From the NCBI GenBank assembly GCA_013817555.1, contig JACDCN010000076.1, positions 1 through 8,661 on the forward strand: a DNA stretch of 8,661 bases, written 5' to 3'. The first letter of the stretch is position 1; the number at the start of each line of letters is the position of its first letter. This DNA is from Actinomycetota bacterium. GTDB taxonomy: Bacteria > Actinomycetota > Thermoleophilia > Gaiellales > Gaiellaceae. The notes below the pieces were generated by a model. The model searched no databases. It was given only the letters and a program-made list of their open reading frames with translations, and had not been told where the DNA came from. Position numbers and translations under genes: made by a program. This document shows positions 1 through 5,095 of the stretch, piece after piece.

Positions 1-1
1 C

Positions 2-103
2 GCGATCGCCCGCGGCCTCGTCGAGGCGCACGGCGGCCGCATCTGGGCCGAGAACCGCCCCGGCGGCGGCGCCCGCGTCTGCTTCACCCTCCCCGCCCAC
101 TGA
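2..103 (+). CDS. Sensor histidine kinase, C-terminal end (partial)
   Basis: Only the last 33 codons and the TGA are inside the window; the gene starts upstream. The visible peptide begins AIARGLVEAHGGRIWAENRP and ends in a short beta strand (ARVCFTLP). This is the classic end of a HATPase_c domain: the helix after the G2 box (usually GLGLAIARGLVEAHGG), the GGRIWAEN strand, then the GGGARVCFTLP strand. Such a kinase autophosphorylates on a histidine in a domain lying upstream and signals to a partner response regulator, which would be expected to the left. The small secreted-protein gene starts 11 bp after the stop, so the two may be co-transcribed. Family assignment is firm; the sensed signal and subfamily cannot be read from this fragment. 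Confidence 0.85.
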   Translation, partial: AIARGLVEAHGGRIWAENRPGGGARVCFTLPAH

Positions 104-114
104 AAGGAGCTCCG

Positions 115-546
115 ATGACCGCCATCCTGCGCGCCACCCTCGCCGCCCTGGCCGTCGCACTCGTTGCCGTGCCCGCCGCGATGGCCCGCCCAGACGCGTC
201 CCCTGCCACGAAGCAACCCGTGATCAAGGTGAAGAGCGCTCAGTTCGGGAACATCCTCACCCGCCGCGACCGCCAGGCCCTCTACTTCTGGAATGTCGAG
301 CGGCGCGACTTCAAGGTGCATTGCACCGGCGCGTGCGCCCGGGCGTGGCCGCCGCTCATCGTGCCGTTCCGCTCCGCCGTCGCGCGCAAGCTGCCTGGGA
401 TCAGTGGCACCTTCGGGACGATCCGTCGGCCCGACGGCCGCCTCCAGCTGACGCGGAATCGCCTGCCGCTCTACACGTACGCGCACGAGCGCCCGAACCA
501 GGTGCTTTGCGACGACGTGAACGGCTGGTTCGTCATCCGGCTTTAG
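115..546 (+). CDS. Secreted COG4315-type repeat protein (PF03640-like)
   Basis: A 143-residue exported protein. Residues 1-24 are a typical signal peptide: short basic start, a hydrophobic Ala/Leu/Val core, and AMA before the likely cleavage at about residue 24. There is no lipobox cysteine, so it is probably released or loosely wall-bound, although many relatives are lipoproteins. The mature part has two imperfect copies of the family repeat. The first (about 45-81) reads ILTRRDRQALYFW, then HCTGACARAWPP with Cys70 and Cys74. The second (about 107-142) reads LQLTRNRLPLYTY and ends NGWFVI, with Cys132. The ATG is chosen because GAAAGGAG lies just upstream. The family's biochemical role is not established. 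Its position 11 bp after a sensor kinase suggests co-expression with a two-component system, but this is inference. Confidence 0.8.
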   Translation: MTAILRATLAALAVALVAVPAAMARPDASPATKQPVIKVKSAQFGNILTRRDRQALYFWNVERRDFKVHCTGACARAWPPLIVPFRSAVARKLPGISGTFGTIRRPDGRLQLTRNRLPLYTYAHERPNQVLCDDVNGWFVIRL

Positions 547-649
547 CGCACGCGACGGCGGCGCCAACCTCGAAAGGACGACGCAGTCGCCACAGGAGCT
601 CTCGAGCGCCGAGCCTGCCGGTGTCGGACTCAGCTTGCCGCTTGGAGCG

Positions 650-737
650 CATGGTAAGGAATGCCATGAAGAAGGGCCTCCTCCAGTGACAGGCTCCGGC
701 TTGTCGACTGGAGCTAACGAGAGGAGGCCCGAGTTCA
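650..737 (+). ncRNA. Possible remnant of an IS110 bridge RNA (structured leader)
   Basis: IS110-group elements encode a bridge RNA in the non-coding stretch before the transposase gene; it base-pairs with target and donor DNA. Here that stretch holds a small hairpin (CATGG 650-654 with CCATG 664-668) and a perfect 10-bp inverted repeat (674-683 with 721-730). A competing 7-bp pairing (681-687 with 707-713) lies inside it. The location and hairpin density fit a bridge RNA, but guide loops were not identified and the host element is broken. This is a candidate by position and structure only. Confidence 0.25.
674..730 (+). promoter_or_regulatory. Stem-loop sequestering the transposase ribosome binding site
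   Basis: GGGCCTCCTC at 674-683 is the exact reverse complement of GAGGAGGCCC at 721-730, giving a 10-bp stem around a 37-nt loop. The Shine-Dalgarno AGGAGG (722-727) of the IS110 transposase start at 738 lies wholly in the 3' arm, so folding would hide it. An alternative 7-bp stem (CTCCAGT 681-687 with ACTGGAG 707-713) overlaps the 5' arm and would free the Shine-Dalgarno. Leader hairpins that limit transposase translation are known in other insertion sequences; the switch is inference here. Confidence 0.45.
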
Positions 738-1216
738 ATGTTGTACGCCGGTTTGGATCTCAGTCGCAAGCGTCACGACTTCCACTGCTCGACACTGATG
801 GTGCGACCGTCGAAGCTGGTGCGGCGCCGCCGGACGCCGACGGTCTACGCGGCCTGACGGAACGGCTCGATCGTCATGGCGCTCCGATCCGGGCGGCGAT
901 CGAGTCGATGAACGGCGCCCGCTCCGTGCACGACCGGCTCGAGCTCGCGGGCTGGCAGGTCGAGCTCGCAGACGCGCAGAAAGTGAAAGGGCTCGCGCCC
1001 TTGGCCTGCAAGACCGACCGCATCGACGCCTGGGTGCTGGCCGAGCTCTCTCGGCGCGAGCTAGTGCCGGCGATCTGGCTACCCGACCCCGCTGTTCGCG
1101 GCGAGCGAGAGCGGGCTCGCTGGCGGCTGCATCTTGTCCGCCACCGCCTCGAGCCTGAAACAGCGCGTACACGCAGTCCTGCTCGCACACGGCAAGCCCT
1201 GCCCGGTCACTGAAGC
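738..1216 (+). pseudogene. IS110-family transposase, N-terminal part, frameshifted
   Basis: The start reads MLYAGLDLSRKRHDFH from the ATG at 738, with AGGAGG 10 nt upstream. This contains the first Asp of the DEDD (RuvC-like) nuclease site. At about 785/786 one C appears lost and reading continues in another frame as LLDTDGATVEAGAAPP, then AAIESMNGA (the Glu) and KTDRIDAWVLAELSRR (the two further Asp). At about 1133-1145 a second shift (net +1 or -2) returns to the first frame as SSLKQRVHAVLLAHGKPCP. Similarity ends near 1216, about 155 codons into a family usually 300-400 residues long. The catalytic-serine Tnp domain is absent. Two frameshifts plus truncation make this a clear pseudogene. 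It belongs to a different IS110 lineage from the intact copy at 1707-2753, with which it shares little beyond the DEDD pattern. Confidence 0.8.
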
Positions 1217-1245
1217 GCCCTGGGTTTCTTGGAGGCTCGGTGATC

Positions 1246-1587
1246 GCCCGGCCATTAAAACGAGCCACCGAAAGAGTGAACTGCTCCGGGTCGAAGCGGC
1301 GACGGGCGTAATCGAGACAAGCCTCGAGGAAGCTCTCGCCCAGACCTTGACCCGTCCAGCTGGGATGAAGCCCAAGGCCGATTTCAAGGCTCGCACGGTG
1401 TGGACGCTTGTACTGGACGAAGCCGATGAGAGTTGCTGCGCGGGTATCGACCGCGAAGTACTGGTCGGCACGCGCGACCGGGTCTAGCAGTTCGGCCAGA
1501 TCCTCGGCGTCGGAGGGCCCAATCGTAGAACGAGTACTCGTCTGGATACCGCCAGGCTGCGATCGCTTCCGCGTCTACTTGGCTCAT
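1246..1587 (-). pseudogene. GNAT N-acetyltransferase, decayed and 3'-truncated
   Basis: Reading leftwards from the ATG at 1587, the frame gives MSQVDAEAIAAWRYPDEYSFYDW, the N-terminus of a GNAT-fold acetyltransferase. At GGGCCC (1515-1520) the frame is lost. A shifted frame continues as SDAEDLAELLDPVARADQYF, ATLIGFVQY and LEIGLGLHPSWTGQGLGESF, the acetyl-CoA-binding motif A (QGLG). It then reads YARRRFDPEQFTLSVARFNGRAI, where homology stops at about 1246, short of the usual YERAGF strand. The frame is also open upstream of the ATG as EFHIRP, a typical first beta strand, but has no start codon before a TGA. The gene is therefore broken by a frameshift and by loss of its 3' end beside the IS110 remnant; its 5' end may also be damaged. 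The family acetylates small amines or protein N-termini; the substrate here is unknown. Confidence 0.7.
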
Positions 1588-1706
1588 CGGCCTGATGTGG
1601 AACTCGGCGAACTCGTTCCCACTCGATGTGTCGCGGGCCCCTCACGACACGGATGGTCGCACCGGCGGGAGTACCTTCGCGTGCGCCAGCGATGCTTCTA
1701 TGTCTG

Positions 1707-2753
1707 TCAAGTCGGCATCGGCGGTCCGTGTTCGAGTAGGCGGTAGAGGCTGCGTGCGAGATAGCGTTTGAGGCAGCGGTTTGCTTCGCGTCGCGTCTTG
1801 CCTTCTGCAAGACGCCGCTCGATGTAGGCGATCGTCGCGGGGTGTGAGCGCTTGCGGGTGACGAGGATCATGTGCAGGGCGCGGTTGAGTTTGCGATCGC
1901 CTGATCGATCGAGCCGGTAGCGGATGGTCTGTCCGGAGGAGGCGGGGATCGGGGCTGCGCCGGCGAGCCTGGCGAACGCGGCTTCGGTAGTGATCCGTCC
2001 TTGGTGTGACCAGGAGAGCACCACCTGTGCAGCGGCGTGCGGTCCGACACCGGGCTGGTCGAGCAGCTGCGGTGCGAGCTTGCGAGTGATCGTCTCGATC
2101 TCGCGTGCGAGCTCGCGTTCCTCAACGGTCAGCTGCAGCACGCGCCGGGCGATCGAGCGCAGCGCAAGCATGCTGCCGCGCAGCTCCGGGTCGCGTTGGC
2201 CGTCAGGCCGAGTTGCGGCGAGGCGTTGCAAAAGTCGCGTCCTGCTCAGCGGCCGCAACTCGCTGCGTAGCGGCTCCGGGGCCGTGATCAACAGGTCTCG
2301 CAGCTGGCAGAGGCCTGCCCGTTTGGCGTTGACCGCTCCTTCCCGTGCGGCCACCAATGCCTGCAACGCCTGGCGTTCCCCGCCGGCGCGTGGCGTAGCC
2401 GGCCGCTCGCTGGCGAGCACGCTGCGGGCCGCCCGGATCGCGTCGAGCGCGTCGGTCTTGCCGCCCGTGCGCCGCTCCCGCCGCAAACGGCCGACCTCGA
2501 GCACCCGTTCATCACGACCTGTGAGGAAGCGGGTGAGCCCGGCACCGAAGGAACCGGTGCCCTCGATCGCGAACGCACGCCGACCCCTCGCATGTTCCTC
2601 GGCGAGCCTGAGCGCGGTCGCGTAGCCGTCGCTGCTCGCTGCGACGGTCGTCTCAAAGATGACCGCGCCACTGACGACCTCGACGACCGCGAGCGCGTGT
2701 GCATCACGGTGCGGGTCGACGCCGACGATGTAGTCCAGCTGATCTGCAAGCAT
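1707..2753 (-). CDS. IS110-family transposase (DEDD / serine recombinase)
   Basis: A 348-residue, uninterrupted transposase. The N-terminal RuvC-like domain has the DEDD set: Asp13 (GVDPHRD), Glu64 (AIEGTGSFG), Asp101 and Asp104 (KTDALDA). A central helical segment (about 115-230) is followed by a helix-hairpin-helix-like LLDQPGVGPHAAAQVV. The C-terminal Transposase_20 domain has FARLAGAAPIPASSGQ, with the expected catalytic Ser at 272/273, then RLDRSGDRKLNRALHMI. Length and order are normal for IS110. The ATG at 2753 is supported by GGAGG about 10 nt upstream. Known biology: family members work with an element-encoded bridge RNA and cut both target and donor through the serine. The GC-rich codon use matches its surroundings, so the lineage is at home in high-GC hosts. 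Confidence 0.93.
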   Translation of the reverse strand: MLADQLDYIVGVDPHRDAHALAVVEVVSGAVIFETTVAASSDGYATALRLAEEHARGRRAFAIEGTGSFGAGLTRFLTGRDERVLEVGRLRRERRTGGKTDALDAIRAARSVLASERPATPRAGGERQALQALVAAREGAVNAKRAGLCQLRDLLITAPEPLRSELRPLSRTRLLQRLAATRPDGQRDPELRGSMLALRSIARRVLQLTVEERELAREIETITRKLAPQLLDQPGVGPHAAAQVVLSWSHQGRITTEAAFARLAGAAPIPASSGQTIRYRLDRSGDRKLNRALHMILVTRKRSHPATIAYIERRLAEGKTRREANRCLKRYLARSLYRLLEHGPPMPT

Positions 2754-3040
2754 CCCTACCTGACCTCCAGCCGAGAGTTGGGGGACACAACGGTGTCGGT
2801 CTGGGGTGGAAACCGCGGGCGGCAGAACTGTGACGGGTCACGCGCTCACAACGCGGACAGGCTTCTGATCAGGCCAGCAAGCGGGCGCCAGGCCGACACC
2901 GGACTCCCCGCCCGGACACATCACTGGAAAGACACTCGCAACGCGAGGTCATTCGGGAATCGAGTCACGAACAAAGAGCACCGGCGCCACCCTGACAACA
3001 GCCCCAGACGGGACACCCGCACACTCACAGTTCGGGAATG
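2754..3040 (-). ncRNA. Candidate IS110 bridge RNA region, 5' of transposase
   Basis: The 380 bp between the transposase start and the next gene (stop at 3134) hold no convincing protein gene. On the minus strand this is where IS110-group elements encode their bridge RNA. Pairing potential is high. CGGTGTCGG (2791-2799) is the exact complement of CCGACACCG (2893-2901), bracketing about 93 nt. Inside lie GTGAC/GTCAC (2830-2834/2837-2841) and the palindrome CTGATCAG around 2864-2872. GTTG/CAAC (2777-2780/2788-2791) is a further small stem. TTCGGGAAT occurs twice, at 2952-2960 and 3031-3039, a spacing that could reflect a guide and its matching end sequence. RNA ends and guide loops are not determined, and the coordinates are a search interval. 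The rest up to 3133 shows nothing recognisable. Confidence 0.4.
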
Positions 3041-3133
3041 TTCTTCCGAGCCCGCGCCCTGGGCGGCCCCCGTTCGGATGCATTTCGACGTCTGCTGACG
3101 TCCTCTCTGCCGCCAGCCTTGGAAACCGCTCGC

Positions 3134-3979
3134 TCAGCGCGGCTGGGTCGGGCGAGCTTGAGCAAAGCGCCAACGACGTCCCTCGAGGTCGAGCGCCACG
3201 TACGACGTGAAGCCGTGACTCTCGATGTCCTGCACGATCGTCGCCCCGTCCTTGCCAACGCGCGCGAGGTGTTCCTCGAGGTCGTCCACGAACACCCACG
3301 GGACGTGGGTGACCTGTGTGTGATCCACAGAGGATCCGGCGAGCGGTTCGATCATGAGCGAGGTGTTGCCTACATGGAACTCGATCCATGGAAAGCCGTA
3401 CGCGTCGTCGGAGAGCGGATCCTCTCCCTCCGGCAGCGTGTTCGGCGACGCGAAGCCGAACACGTCGGCGAGCCAGCGAGCCGCGGCGGCCGGCCGAGCG
3501 TAGTGGAGGGTGAGAGCGACCCGGGCAAGGTCGTGAGCCTCGCGAGGCGCCGTGTCGCGCCTGCCCATCCACGCGCCGAACCACGAGGGTGTCACCGAGA
3601 CGAACGACGAGCCGCCCCGATCTTCGCCGCCCTCCGAAACCGTCGCGTCGAGCCGGACGATCGTGCCGGTGGCGGTCGGGTCGAAGTGCACGTCGATCGT
3701 CACGTCGTCCAGGGAGCTCGTCCAAGCGAGACGCCTACCTGGCTCCCACACCGTGATCCGAGCCAGCTCAAGCCCCTCCCCGCTCTCGGCGTCGTACACC
3801 TCCAGGATCCGCCCACCCATCCCGGGCTCACACCGCATCTCAACCAGCCTTCCCGTGTCGTAGGCGTTGATCGGTCCGCGCACCCACCACAGGTCGAGTT
3901 CGTCAGTGAAAGCCGCGAAGGCGGTCAGCGGGTCCGCCGCTACCTCCACCGTAGACGCGCGGGATCGGCCGTCGCTCAT
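3134..3979 (-). CDS. SRPBCC (AHSA1-like) domain fused to a VOC/glyoxalase domain
   Basis: A 281-residue two-domain protein. Residues about 1-135 are an SRPBCC/START-like fold of the AHSA1 type: VEVAADPLTAFAAFTDELDLWW, then a glycine-rich turn and LELARITVWEPGRRLAWTS. Residues about 150-278 are a VOC (glyoxalase/bleomycin-resistance) domain: LHYARPAAAARWLADVFGF, PWIEFHVGNTSLMIEP, WVFVDDLEEHLARV and a final LDLEGRRWRFAQARP. Both folds bind small hydrophobic ligands, and VOC domains often bind a metal, but substrate and reaction are unknown. Its ATG overlaps the stop of the ArsR gene as ATGA, so the two are translationally coupled. SRPBCC genes commonly follow ArsR-type regulators in actinobacteria. 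The protein is probably cytoplasmic, as there is no signal peptide. The fusion is read straight from one uninterrupted frame. Confidence 0.85.
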   Translation of the reverse strand: MSDGRSRASTVEVAADPLTAFAAFTDELDLWWVRGPINAYDTGRLVEMRCEPGMGGRILEVYDAESGEGLELARITVWEPGRRLAWTSSLDDVTIDVHFDPTATGTIVRLDATVSEGGEDRGGSSFVSVTPSWFGAWMGRRDTAPREAHDLARVALTLHYARPAAAARWLADVFGFASPNTLPEGEDPLSDDAYGFPWIEFHVGNTSLMIEPLAGSSVDHTQVTHVPWVFVDDLEEHLARVGKDGATIVQDIESHGFTSYVALDLEGRRWRFAQARPTQPR

Positions 3980-4308
3980 GTTCCCTTCCTTCCTTCGAGG
4001 TGCCGCTTGAACGATGCGAGCTGCTCGTCGCCCGCCGCCTGCAGCTCGTCGAGCCAGTGCCGTAACGGCGTGATCGACTCCGGCCGCAGCCAGAAGACCC
4101 TCGTCCGGGCATCCTCGGATGGACGCTCGTCGTTGACGATTCCGGCGCTCAGCAGGACGCGCAGGTGCCGGCTCATCGTGGGCGCGGTGGTGCCGGACGC
4201 GGCGGCGAGCTCGCCCGCCCTGCGTGGGCCCTCGCTCAGGAGTTGAACGACCCGCAAGCGCGTCGGGTCAGCAAGCGCCGTGAGGAGCGGAGCCAGCTCT
4301 ACCGTCAT
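3976..4308 (-). CDS. ArsR-family winged-helix transcriptional regulator
   Basis: A 110-residue winged-helix protein. It reads LLTALADPTRLRVVQLLSEG (helices 1-2), RAGELAAASGTTAPTMSRHLRVLLSAGIV (helix-turn-helix with recognition helix TAPTMSRHLRVL), then the wing with TRVFWLRPES and a C-terminal helix rich in charge. The protein contains no cysteine at all, and the ELCVCDL-type metal site of ArsR/SmtB sensors is absent (RAGELAAA instead). It is thus unlikely to be a thiol-type metal sensor and more probably answers to an organic ligand or acts constitutively. It is first in a two-gene unit with the SRPBCC-VOC gene (ATGA overlap). No Shine-Dalgarno precedes its ATG, consistent with a leaderless transcript. 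Autorepression at the AT-rich start region is likely but inferred. Confidence 0.9.
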   Translation of the reverse strand: MTVELAPLLTALADPTRLRVVQLLSEGPRRAGELAAASGTTAPTMSRHLRVLLSAGIVNDERPSEDARTRVFWLRPESITPLRHWLDELQAAGDEQLASFKRHLEGRKGT

Positions 4309-4314
4309 GGGGAC

Positions 4315-4345
4315 AAATATTTATCACAAAACAAAACTATTGCAA
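4315..4345 (-). promoter_or_regulatory. Candidate leaderless promoter/operator of the arsR unit
   Basis: This is the one AT-rich island in the region. On the minus strand TTGCAA (4340-4345) can serve as a -35 box, and ATAAAT/TAAATA (4318-4324) as a -10 box at 15-16 nt spacing. That places the transcript start about at the arsR ATG (4308). Only a C/T-rich stretch without a ribosome binding site precedes that ATG, which fits a leaderless mRNA, common in actinobacteria. The perfect palindrome AAATATTT (4315-4322) overlaps the -10 and is a reasonable ArsR operator half. Hexamer matches are imperfect. Confidence 0.45.
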
Positions 4346-4353
4346 ACGGGCCA

Positions 4354-4383
4354 ATCGGTCGATCCATGCGGTCGCCGACCGAT
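4354..4383. promoter_or_regulatory. 8-bp inverted repeat in the arsR/cupin divergent intergenic region
   Basis: ATCGGTCG (4354-4361) and CGACCGAT (4376-4383) form a perfect inverted repeat around 14 nt. It lies between two divergent genes, upstream of the arsR promoter and about 150 bp before the cupin start. It could be a dimeric regulator site or an RNA hairpin in the cupin leader. A weaker inverted repeat, CGCCA/TGGCG, lies at 4447-4462. The remainder of 4309-4527 shows no further clear signal. Confidence 0.35.
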
Positions 4384-4527
4384 GGGGCTTCTTCACTTGA
4401 GCTATGCAACGAAACTCGTAACTCGAGGCACGAAATCATTCGAGGACGCCAGCTAGTTGGCGACTCTCGTTTACGGATCGCAACGTAGGCTCACGCCCTT
4501 GGACCGACTAGGAGGGAAAGGAGCGTC

Positions 4528-5046
4528 GTGACGGAGTCGACGACCACAGCCCGCGTGCTCGGGCCGAACGACGGAAAGGCCGGAAGGCTCGGCTCGATCG
4601 GTGTGCGGTTCATGATCGACGGGAACGAGACGGGCGGCGGGTTCTCGCTCGTCGAGCACCCCATGCCGCCGCAAGCGCTGGCCGCGCCGCTTCATCGCCA
4701 CACTCGCGAGGATGAGTACAGCTTCGTGCTCGAAGGGCGTGTCGGAGCGCTACTCGGCGACGACGTGGTCTACGGAGAGCCGGGCGACCTGATCTTCAAG
4801 CCACGGGGCCAATGGCACACGTTCTGGAACGCAGGCGCCGAACCGGCCCGGATCCTCGAGATGATCTCGCCCGCGGGCTTCGAGGGCTACTTCGAGGAGA
4901 TGGTCGATCTCCTGCAGCAGGGCGGTCCTCCAGACCCGGGTGCGCTGGCAGACGTCGCTGCGCGCTACGGACTGGAGGTCGATCTTGCGAGCATTCCCCG
5001 CCTGACGGAGGAGTACGGACTGCGCTTCGGGCCAACTGTTCAGTAA
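4528..5046 (+). CDS. Cupin-domain protein (Cupin_2)
   Basis: A 172-residue single-domain cupin. Motif 1 is PLHRHTREDEYSFVLEG, with His56, His58 and Glu63 in the HxHx4E pattern. Motif 2 is GDLIFKPRGQWHTFWNAG, with His97. These four residues form the usual mononuclear metal site, so metal binding and possibly dioxygenase or isomerase activity are likely. The substrate is not predictable. After the barrel a helical tail (about 118-172) contains YFEEMVDLLQQ and LTEEYGLRFGP. GTG at 4528 is chosen because AGGAGGGAAAGGAG sits just before it and the N-terminus length fits relatives. The gene is divergent from the arsR unit and 49 bp from the convergent methyltransferase stop. No signal peptide, so cytoplasmic. 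Confidence 0.85.
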   Translation: MTESTTTARVLGPNDGKAGRLGSIGVRFMIDGNETGGGFSLVEHPMPPQALAAPLHRHTREDEYSFVLEGRVGALLGDDVVYGEPGDLIFKPRGQWHTFWNAGAEPARILEMISPAGFEGYFEEMVDLLQQGGPPDPGALADVAARYGLEVDLASIPRLTEEYGLRFGPTVQ

Positions 5047-5095
5047 CGAGGCCGAGCGGCAATCGACGAGAAACAACCTGTGGTTAGCGCGCCCG

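Larger units (their letters stand above)
640..1216 (+). mobile_element. IS110-family insertion sequence remnant (5' part only)
   Basis: This is the left part of an IS110-type element, recognised from the decayed transposase reading frame and the structured leader before it. The left limit is uncertain: plausible element sequence begins somewhere between the preceding stop (546) and the hairpins at 650-730. Transposase similarity stops near 1216. A GNAT gene on the opposite strand is recognisable from about 1246, so the right junction lies within 1213-1246. The DNA-cleaving C-terminal (Tnp) domain and right end are missing, so the copy is non-autonomous and probably dead. IS110 elements normally lack long terminal inverted repeats, so the ends cannot be fixed by eye. 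Confidence 0.7.
1640..3040 (-). mobile_element. IS110-family insertion sequence, apparently intact
   Basis: The element consists of a full-length transposase gene on the minus strand, a short right flank and a long non-coding left flank of 280-380 bp. The outer limits given are estimates. The right end lies between the transposase stop (1707) and the GNAT N-terminus (about 1611). The left end lies between the structured leader (about 2900) and the stop of the SRPBCC-VOC gene (3134). IS110 elements insert by bridge-RNA-guided recombination and leave no long target duplication, so ends must be found by comparison with an empty site. This copy could be mobile, since its transposase keeps all expected catalytic residues. 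Confidence 0.7.

Noticed and set aside
635..1213. Treating the middle-frame open reading frame as an intact 192-residue protein
   Set aside because: Its first 50 residues and last 25 residues are out-of-frame noise; the middle is IS110 sequence whose true N-terminus and continuation lie in another frame.
1924..2625. A 233-codon plus-strand open frame opposite the IS110 transposase
   Set aside because: Antisense to an intact, motif-complete transposase; Ser/Arg/Ala-rich composition typical of a GC shadow.
1659..2986. GCACCGGCG shared between 1659-1667 (right flank) and 2978-2986 (left flank) of the IS110 element, as a target or guide match
   Set aside because: A 9-mer of pure GC-rich letters between two intervals of this size in such sequence is close to chance expectation, and the element ends are not known.
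3053..3068. CGCCC/GGGCG mini-palindrome downstream of the SRPBCC-VOC stop as a terminator
   Set aside because: Stem is short, loop nearly absent and there is no T-run in the direction of transcription.
3038..4246. A 402-codon open frame on the plus strand opposite the SRPBCC-VOC and arsR genes
   Set aside because: It is antisense to two well-supported genes, very rich in Arg and Pro with no recognisable domain, and is a by-product of high GC content.
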